From: an uncultured Alistipes sp.
GTDB taxonomy: Bacteria > Bacteroidota > Bacteroidia > Bacteroidales > UBA932
Assembly: GCA_900544195.1 (NCBI GenBank)
Contig: UQUJ01000056.1
Span: forward strand, 1 to 20,344
Reading direction: 5' to 3'
DNA: 20,344 nucleotides
Shown: positions 15,903 through 20,344 of the stretch, in pieces
Numbering within the stretch: the first letter of the stretch is position 1
Layout of the letters: each line of letters starts with the position of its first letter
Notes under the pieces: model-generated
Databases searched by the model: none
Seen by the model: only the letters and a program-made list of their open reading frames with translations
What the model was told of the DNA's origin: nothing
Translations under genes and position numbers: made by a program

Positions 15903-17771
15903 ATGAGTTTCATGTACAATCCGTTCCCTTACGATGACCCGAAACCGGTCAATCGTCCGGAACTCTCGGAAAAGACTGTTGAATCCATCTGCTCCGGCGC
16001 TCCGGCGGCGGCCAAAGAGTTTGTCGCGACAATCGAGCGGCAGGCAAGGACAGAGGGCGTGGTTGTGGCTCTTGACGGCTACACAACTGCTGACTGGACG
16101 GTTTTCGTCAATCTTATGGCAAGGGAACTGACAATCCTTGGCATTGGATGGGAAACAGTAGATGCCAACAAGGCCACCCTAAAGGACGGAAAGGAAATTG
16201 ACGCGATCATCGATCCTCTTCTCATTTGGGACACGAAGATCGATCCGACACTGCTCTACGGAAAAATCTATAAGGAAGGCTATCAGGGACTGCTTGATGA
16301 GAACAGGGTGGAGGCGTTCAGAAAGTCTGTCCCGGAGGCGAAGGCTCCCGGCAAGGTCGTGATCGTCTACGGCTACGGCTGCCTTATCCCGGAGCTGCGC
16401 GACCTCTTCGATGTCAAGTGCTTCTTCGACCTCACTCCGAAGACCTCTATGCTCAGGATCAGGAGAGGTGAGTACGCCAACCTTGGAAAAGAGCGTCCGG
16501 ATGCGATCAATAGGGTCATCCGCAGGTGTTACTACTGCGATTTCGAAAACGCTGTCCATAACCGTAAGGAACTGTGGGATAATAAGATTCCCGACTGGTA
16601 TTTCATTGATGGCGAGCAGGGTAGACTACAGATGATGCCGTTCCAGACATTCGCCGACATCTGCGCCCAGCTTGTTAAGTATCCTTTCCGTGCGAAACCG
16701 TGCTATCTGGAAGGAGTGTGGGGCGGAACATATATGAAGAAGCTGCGCAATCTTCCGAAAGAGATGAGAAACGCGGCATGGGTGTTCGACTTTATCCCGA
16801 TGGAGGTCAGTGTGCTTGTCAAGGCCGGTGATGAACTCCTTGACATCAACTACTGCTCATTCGTTCACAAGGAGGGTGTGAACCTTATGGGCGAGGACTG
16901 TGTCAAGAAGTATCATGGCTATTTCCCGATCCGTTTCAACTGGGACGACAGTTACCATTCAACCGGTAATATGTCAATCCAGTGCCACTCCGGAGGTAAG
17001 TTCAATATCGAGAACTACAACGAGTTCGGCCGCCAGGACGAGAGCTACTATGTCGTTGTGACGGGACACGAGGCGAAGACATTCATCGGATTCCGTGATG
17101 ACGCTGACATTCCGGAGTTTTTCAAGGAGATCGAGGCCGCTGACACTGAGCATAAGCCATGCGACTACATGAAGTATGTCAGCTATGAGGATTCCGTGCC
17201 TGGGCTTCAGGTCATGCTCCCTGCCGGGACCATCCACTCCAGCGGCCGCAACCAGGTCATCCTTGAGATAGGATCTCTAACCATCGGAAGCTACACCTAC
17301 AAGATGTACGACTACCTTCGTCTTGACTTTGACGGCAAGCAGCGTCCTATCCACACGCATCTTGGAGAGCTGAACGTGCGACAGGATCGAAGGACTTCGG
17401 TGATCCATGACCCTGCCAGCCCTGAATACATAGTCCAGAAGCCACGTCTTGACGCAAGCGGTGACGGCTGGGAGGAGTACATTCTCGGAGAGAACCCTCA
17501 GATGTACATCTCGCTCCGCCGTCTCGAATTCGAGAAATGTTGTGAGCAGGACACAAAGGGCGAGAGATTCCATGTCCTCACGCTCGTGGACGGAGAGAAA
17601 GTCCGGGTGAGAAGCGTGGAACATCCGGAACGTCACTTTGACATGGACTTTATGGAGATCGTCTGCGTTCCCGCCGACATGGGAAAGTATGTCATTGAGA
17701 ACCTCGGAAAGGAACCGATCCGCATCCACAAGACCTGTCTGAGAGATGGCTACCAGAACGATCCTGCTTGA
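15903..17771 (+). CDS. type I phosphomannose isomerase-like protein with kinase-like N-terminus
   Basis: The 622-residue cytosolic protein has two parts. Residues about 45-265 resemble a uridine-kinase-type P-loop domain (VVVALDGYTTADWT, then VVIVYGYGCLIPELRDLF), but the expected GxxGxGK[ST] is broken: Trp65 takes the lysine position. Residues about 270-622 are a type I phosphomannose isomerase cupin. YLEGVWGGTYMKKL opens it, Gln360-Cys-His362 (IQCHS), Glu380 (QDESYYV) and His445 (AGTIHSSG) match the zinc ligands, and RPIHTHLGELNVR follows. It may isomerise a sugar phosphate, or act on another sugar. The end overlaps the ROK kinase start by 26 nt. The isomerase part is well supported; the meaning of the dead-looking kinase part is unknown. 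Confidence 0.8.
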   Translation: MSFMYNPFPYDDPKPVNRPELSEKTVESICSGAPAAAKEFVATIERQARTEGVVVALDGYTTADWTVFVNLMARELTILGIGWETVDANKATLKDGKEIDAIIDPLLIWDTKIDPTLLYGKIYKEGYQGLLDENRVEAFRKSVPEAKAPGKVVIVYGYGCLIPELRDLFDVKCFFDLTPKTSMLRIRRGEYANLGKERPDAINRVIRRCYYCDFENAVHNRKELWDNKIPDWYFIDGEQGRLQMMPFQTFADICAQLVKYPFRAKPCYLEGVWGGTYMKKLRNLPKEMRNAAWVFDFIPMEVSVLVKAGDELLDINYCSFVHKEGVNLMGEDCVKKYHGYFPIRFNWDDSYHSTGNMSIQCHSGGKFNIENYNEFGRQDESYYVVVTGHEAKTFIGFRDDADIPEFFKEIEAADTEHKPCDYMKYVSYEDSVPGLQVMLPAGTIHSSGRNQVILEIGSLTIGSYTYKMYDYLRLDFDGKQRPIHTHLGELNVRQDRRTSVIHDPASPEYIVQKPRLDASGDGWEEYILGENPQMYISLRRLEFEKCCEQDTKGERFHVLTLVDGEKVRVRSVEHPERHFDMDFMEIVCVPADMGKYVIENLGKEPIRIHKTCLRDGYQNDPA

Positions 17772-18615
17772 CATAGGCGGAACATTCATCAAATGTTCTG
17801 ACGGAAGGGAGATTCCGATCGACTCGGCCGGTTCGAGGGAAGAGATTGTCTCTTCCCTCAGACAGGCTGTTGAAGGCTACGACAGCGCATCGGTCGCCAT
17901 TCCGGGACCGTTCAGGTACTCGGACGGGACATTCCTGATGAAGCACAAGTTCGCCTCGGTCTATGGGGAAAGGTTTCAGAATCTCGCTGGGCTTGAGGAT
18001 TGCAGTATCGCGCATGATGTGAACGCGATGCTTCTCGGGGAACTGGTCCGGTCAGGTCTGGAAGGCTCCGGGAGGACAGCTCTTGTCACCCTCGGAACCG
18101 GACTTGGCTTCGCGGTGGCCATTGACGGACGCTTGCTCACAAACGAACTCGGATCCCCTCTCATCCCGCTCTACAAATTCCCTTGCCGGGACGGAATCCT
18201 TGAGGACTATGTCTCCAAAAGAGGATTCCTTCGTGGCTTTGAGAACATCACTGTGAAGGACCTTGCTGATAAAGCTCGTGGAGGAGACTCCGAAGCTACT
18301 GTCAGATTCAATGAGTGTGGAGAGATTCTCGGAAAGTCTATCGCACCTCTGCTTGGAAAGATGGGCATTGACAGGCTGCTGTTCGGAGGACAGATCTCCC
18401 GCTCTTATGACCTTTTCGCCCCGGGGCTGGAGTCGGAACTATCCTCCGTCCAGTCTTTGACCGGAGTCGGCCCTGTCAGCGACATCAGCAACGCTACATT
18501 CAACGGCCTGCGCGAACTGGCGCGCATGGCTTCCGTAGGGAAAGACTATCGTGCAGGTGAAGAGACCAACCGGAGGATCCTGGAACGGATAGGACAATAT
18601 GTTCATTCTGAATAA
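17746..18615 (+). CDS. ROK-type sugar kinase, divergent
   Basis: A 289-residue ASKHA-fold protein. DIGGTFIK (9-16) is the first phosphate motif, VAIPGPF follows, HDVNAML carries the catalytic Asp91, and TLGTGLG (115-121) is the second phosphate motif, so kinase chemistry looks intact. The ROK signature is broken: where GE-x-GH is expected the protein has NELGS (Ser137 in place of His), and the CxCGxxGC zinc site is reduced to one Cys (Cys147, in KFPCRDGILEDY). The helix EDYVSKRG after it is still ROK-like. It should phosphorylate a sugar in the cytosol; the changed signature hints at an unusual sugar or loss of zinc. It overlaps both neighbours (26 nt before, 17 nt after). Confidence 0.85.
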   Translation: MATRTILLDIGGTFIKCSDGREIPIDSAGSREEIVSSLRQAVEGYDSASVAIPGPFRYSDGTFLMKHKFASVYGERFQNLAGLEDCSIAHDVNAMLLGELVRSGLEGSGRTALVTLGTGLGFAVAIDGRLLTNELGSPLIPLYKFPCRDGILEDYVSKRGFLRGFENITVKDLADKARGGDSEATVRFNECGEILGKSIAPLLGKMGIDRLLFGGQISRSYDLFAPGLESELSSVQSLTGVGPVSDISNATFNGLRELARMASVGKDYRAGEETNRRILERIGQYVHSE

Positions 18616-19468
18616 AGAATCATTGACTGTCGAGATCAGCGAACCAGGCTCCGACTATAGGGGTACCAGGTTCGATTGGTCCGGCGTGTTCCACCGCATA
18701 GTCAAGGACGGCTATGTGTTCGTGGATGGCTGGTCGGATGTCGAGGACATCCACGTCCACGACCATGTCCGGGGACCGTCGGAAGAGTTCGTGACCGTCG
18801 ATTTCTACGGAGTCGAGCCTGGAAGCGTCTTCGTCAAGCCGGGGGTCGGGCTGCTTATGCGTCCTGACGTTAAGCCTTATGACTGGTTCCGCCTATATCC
18901 TATCGTGGACGAAGGTCATCGTGATGTGGAGGAATATGACTGTGGAATATTGTTCCGTCATGTCCTTGACGGGAGGTATTCCTATGAAAAGATAGTCGAG
19001 CTGCTCAGCGGCGACACCATGAGAATCGCCCATCGCTTGTCTTGGAATGACGCGCGCCATTTGGAAGGTTTCGCCTACAACCACAATTTCCTCACGTTCG
19101 GCGGTGTCACGGTAGGGCCGGGAAGAAAGGTTGACTTCCCTTACACCCCGGCAGGAAACTGGAGGAATGAATATGACAATGTGGCTCTTACGGATCACGG
19201 CATCAGGTTCAACGCCCCGGTTGTTCCGCCATCGGTGTATATGGGGGATCTGCATTCTGCTGACGGCTACTCTCCATATTCCTTCCACATCAGCGAAGAA
19301 AGCATTCCGGGAGAGAGACCCCGCCGGGTGAGCGTCTACGGCTCAACCCCCCTCCACCACGTCGTCTTCTGGTCGAATCCACGTGTCGCTTGCGTGGAGC
19401 CTTATATGCCTTTGAGGCTTGGCAGGGGAGAGACCGCCGAATGGAGCATTCTGTACGTGTTCGATTGA
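18599..19468 (+). CDS. aldose 1-epimerase (mutarotase)-like protein
   Basis: A 289-residue, beta-rich protein without a signal peptide. The opening SDYRGTRFDWSGVFHR is typical of mutarotase-superfamily proteins of unknown substrate. FAYNHNF (His162) stands where aldose epimerases have the NHxxF His, and ACVEPYMPL (Glu267) fits the catalytic Glu near the C-terminus. The end, ETAEWSILYVFD, is the usual closing strand. It probably converts anomers of the imported sugar so the isomerases and kinase can use it. As the last gene of the run it overlaps the ROK gene by 17 nt. No clear terminator follows. Fold is fairly sure, substrate unknown. Confidence 0.7.
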   Translation: MFILNKESLTVEISEPGSDYRGTRFDWSGVFHRIVKDGYVFVDGWSDVEDIHVHDHVRGPSEEFVTVDFYGVEPGSVFVKPGVGLLMRPDVKPYDWFRLYPIVDEGHRDVEEYDCGILFRHVLDGRYSYEKIVELLSGDTMRIAHRLSWNDARHLEGFAYNHNFLTFGGVTVGPGRKVDFPYTPAGNWRNEYDNVALTDHGIRFNAPVVPPSVYMGDLHSADGYSPYSFHISEESIPGERPRRVSVYGSTPLHHVVFWSNPRVACVEPYMPLRLGRGETAEWSILYVFD

Positions 19469-19515
19469 TCGTCTGACACTTTTTCGGAAATCCCGATAGC
19501 AGTTATAGAAACAAA

Positions 19516-19533
19516 GGGATGATTATCCATCCC
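19516..19533. repeat. small inverted repeat upstream of the membrane-protein gene
   Basis: GGGATG and CATCCC form a 6-pair stem with a 6-nt loop. No T-run follows, so it is not a good terminator. It lies about 20 bp before a -7-like box and could be an operator; nothing more can be said. No other structure was seen in the 120-nt gap 19469-19588. Confidence 0.35.
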
Positions 19534-19551
19534 GAATCGCAGGTGGTGTTA

Positions 19552-19559
19552 TAATTTTG
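19552..19559 (+). promoter_or_regulatory. possible -7 box for the small membrane protein
   Basis: TAATTTTG matches TAnnTTTG. I find no good TTTG at the -33 distance. Transcription would begin near 19566, about 23 nt before the ATG at 19589. Confidence 0.45.
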
Positions 19560-19588
19560 CGCCGTTAATAATAATAGAGCGTAAGATT

Positions 19589-19942
19589 ATGTCACCACTT
19601 GAAATTTCCACGGCTGCCATGAGCGCCAATTCCGGATCGCTGATCATCGTTTGCGCGGTTGCAAGCGCGGTGATCCTTGTCATTTCCTTTTTCCGTGAGA
19701 GACTGAAGGCCTTCAATGCCAGGCACAAAGTCATCACCTATTCCGACACCATCGTAAGGCCGGTGTCCTGGAACGGCGGCAGGGACGGCATCGACATCGA
19801 CGGCATCCCTTACTACGGTTCCTACGAGAACGAGGACGAGGACACCCCGGTCGACAACGTGATGTCAATCCCTACCGCAATTAAGACAAAGGAGGCAAAG
19901 GAGGTGAAGGAATATGGAGACTCAGGAAGTCACGCTGCATAA
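19589..19942 (+). CDS. small single-pass membrane protein, unknown function
   Basis: I do not recognise this 117-residue protein. One hydrophobic segment (about 17-35, SLIIVCAVASAVILVISFF) is followed by a basic stretch (RERLKAFNARHK), so the C-terminus is likely cytosolic. The middle has a patterned DGIDIDGIPYYGSYENEDED region and the end is Lys/Glu-rich (KEAKEVKEYGD). The size and layout recall the small gamma subunits of sodium-pumping decarboxylases, but I see no convincing similarity and none of the partner subunits are in view. It is preceded by its own weak promoter and overlaps a second open frame at 19914 by 29 nt. Confidence 0.6.
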   Translation: MSPLEISTAAMSANSGSLIIVCAVASAVILVISFFRERLKAFNARHKVITYSDTIVRPVSWNGGRDGIDIDGIPYYGSYENEDEDTPVDNVMSIPTAIKTKEAKEVKEYGDSGSHAA

Positions 19943-20344
19943 CGAGCTGAAGCATAAGAGCATATTCCTGAGAGACTTCACCACTGCTGCACAGATGCTT
20001 TGGCAGGTGCTGCTCAGATGTTTCGGCAGGTGCTGTGCAGATGCTTTGACAGGAGCTGCGCAGATGCTTCGGCAGTTGCTGTGCAGATGCTTCGGCAGGT
20101 GCCGCGCAGATGTTTCGGCAGTTGCTGCGCAGATGCTTCGGCAGTTGCTGCGCAGATGCTTCGGCAGGTGCTGCACAGATGCTTCGACAGATGCTGTGCA
20201 GATGCTTCGGCAGGTGCCGCGCAGGTGCTTCGACAGGTGCTGCGCAGATGTTTCGGCAGGTGCTGCGCAGATGCTTCGGCAGGTGCTGAGACCGGGCTGT
20301 GAGCGGTGTCTGGCGTGTGGGCATAGGAGTGGTGTGGAATGCAG
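19914..20344 (+). CDS. possible repeat-containing protein, runs off the window
   Basis: From an ATG at 19914 the frame stays open to the window edge (143 codons). A perfect Shine-Dalgarno AAAGGAGGTGA (19897-19907) stands 9 nt before it, which is rare in Bacteroidota. The first 23 residues are non-repetitive (METQEVTLHNELKHKSIFL and on). The rest is made from the 23-bp tandem repeat, which gives a 23-residue periodic protein (motifs AAQMLRQ, RRCFGRC, CADAS), Cys/Arg-rich. The repeat unit contains no stop codon in any of the six frames, so the open frame alone is weak evidence. The ribosome site is the main argument for a gene. The stop is outside the window. Confidence 0.35.
   Translation, partial: METQEVTLHNELKHKSIFLRDFTTAAQMLWQVLLRCFGRCCADALTGAAQMLRQLLCRCFGRCRADVSAVAAQMLRQLLRRCFGRCCTDASTDAVQMLRQVPRRCFDRCCADVSAGAAQMLRQVLRPGCERCLACGHRSGVEC
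19984..20282. repeat. 23-bp tandem repeat (minisatellite), 13 full copies
   Basis: Thirteen contiguous units of exactly 23 bp run from 19984 to 20282, with a partial unit starting at 20283. Within the unit, CTGCGCAG occupies columns 4-11 (a perfect palindrome in the consensus) and TGCTTCGGCA columns 13-22. Copies 7 and 8 are identical. Differences fall mainly in columns 1, 5, 7, 8, 15, 18 and 20 and are mostly transitions; columns 9-11, 13-14, 16-17, 19 and 21-23 are invariant. There are no spacers, so it is not a CRISPR array. As 23 is not a multiple of three, any protein crossing it repeats every 69 bp. Confidence 0.95.

Noticed and set aside
19469..19540. Intrinsic terminator after the nine-gene operon
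   Set aside because: The only hairpins are short (6 pairs or fewer) and none is followed by a T-run.
19589..19942. OadG/MmdC-like decarboxylase gamma subunit
   Set aside because: Only size and one membrane segment agree; no conserved motif was seen and no carboxyltransferase, biotin carrier or beta subunit is in the window.
19984..20289. CRISPR array
   Set aside because: Units are directly joined with no spacers, and no cas gene is nearby.
20000..20302. Second plus-strand open frame inside the repeat
   Set aside because: It starts within the repeat with no ribosome site and is almost entirely repeat-encoded.
19881..20324. Minus-strand open frame through the tandem repeat (147 codons)
   Set aside because: The 23-bp unit has no stop in any frame, so openness is expected by composition. 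No ribosome site or non-repetitive domain supports it.

Overview
The window looks like Bacteroidota, most likely a gut-type Bacteroidales. The evidence is a SusC/SusD pair, several lipoproteins with N-terminal lipobox cysteines, a BACON-like domain, a fimbrillin-like lipoprotein, a DUF4886 protein and TAnnTTTG-type promoter boxes. The genus cannot be set from the sequence alone. No rRNA, tRNA, insertion sequence, integrase or CRISPR array was seen.

Layout: (1) 1-123 is a gene-poor left edge with a G-run cluster. (2) 124-1137 (+) is a secreted DUF4886/SGNH-like hydrolase. It converges on (3) two minus-strand lipoprotein genes (1210-2598 and 2592-4241), and a minus-oriented terminator hairpin lies between. 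(4) 4242-4342 is a divergent control region in which two TAnnTTTG boxes face each other. (5) 4343-19468 (+) is a compact nine-gene run: susC, susD, a lipoprotein of the endonuclease/exonuclease/phosphatase (EEP) superfamily, an EEP domain fused to a DUF6259-like glycosidase-type region, an MFS transporter, an L-arabinose/L-fucose isomerase-fold protein, a type I phosphomannose-isomerase-like protein with a kinase-like N-terminus, a ROK-type kinase and a mutarotase-like protein. Gaps are 7-21 nt or the genes overlap by 4-26 nt, so it reads as one operon. (6) 19469-19588 is intergenic with a weak promoter. (7) 19589-19942 is a small one-pass membrane protein. (8) A 23-bp tandem repeat (13 full copies, 19984-20282) follows, crossed by an open reading frame that runs off the right edge.

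The divergent lipoproteins plus the nine-gene run have the shape of a polysaccharide/saccharide utilisation locus. Surface lipoproteins and SusCD would bind and import a ligand, exported EEP enzymes would cut a phosphoester or phosphodiester, the DUF6259 part may cut a glycosidic bond, the MFS protein would take the product across the inner membrane, and the mutarotase-like, isomerase-like and ROK proteins would feed it into central metabolism. This flow is inference. Two tandem EEP modules, no recognisable classical CAZyme family and no regulator in the window make it an unusual locus, possibly aimed at a phosphorylated or phosphodiester-linked sugar.
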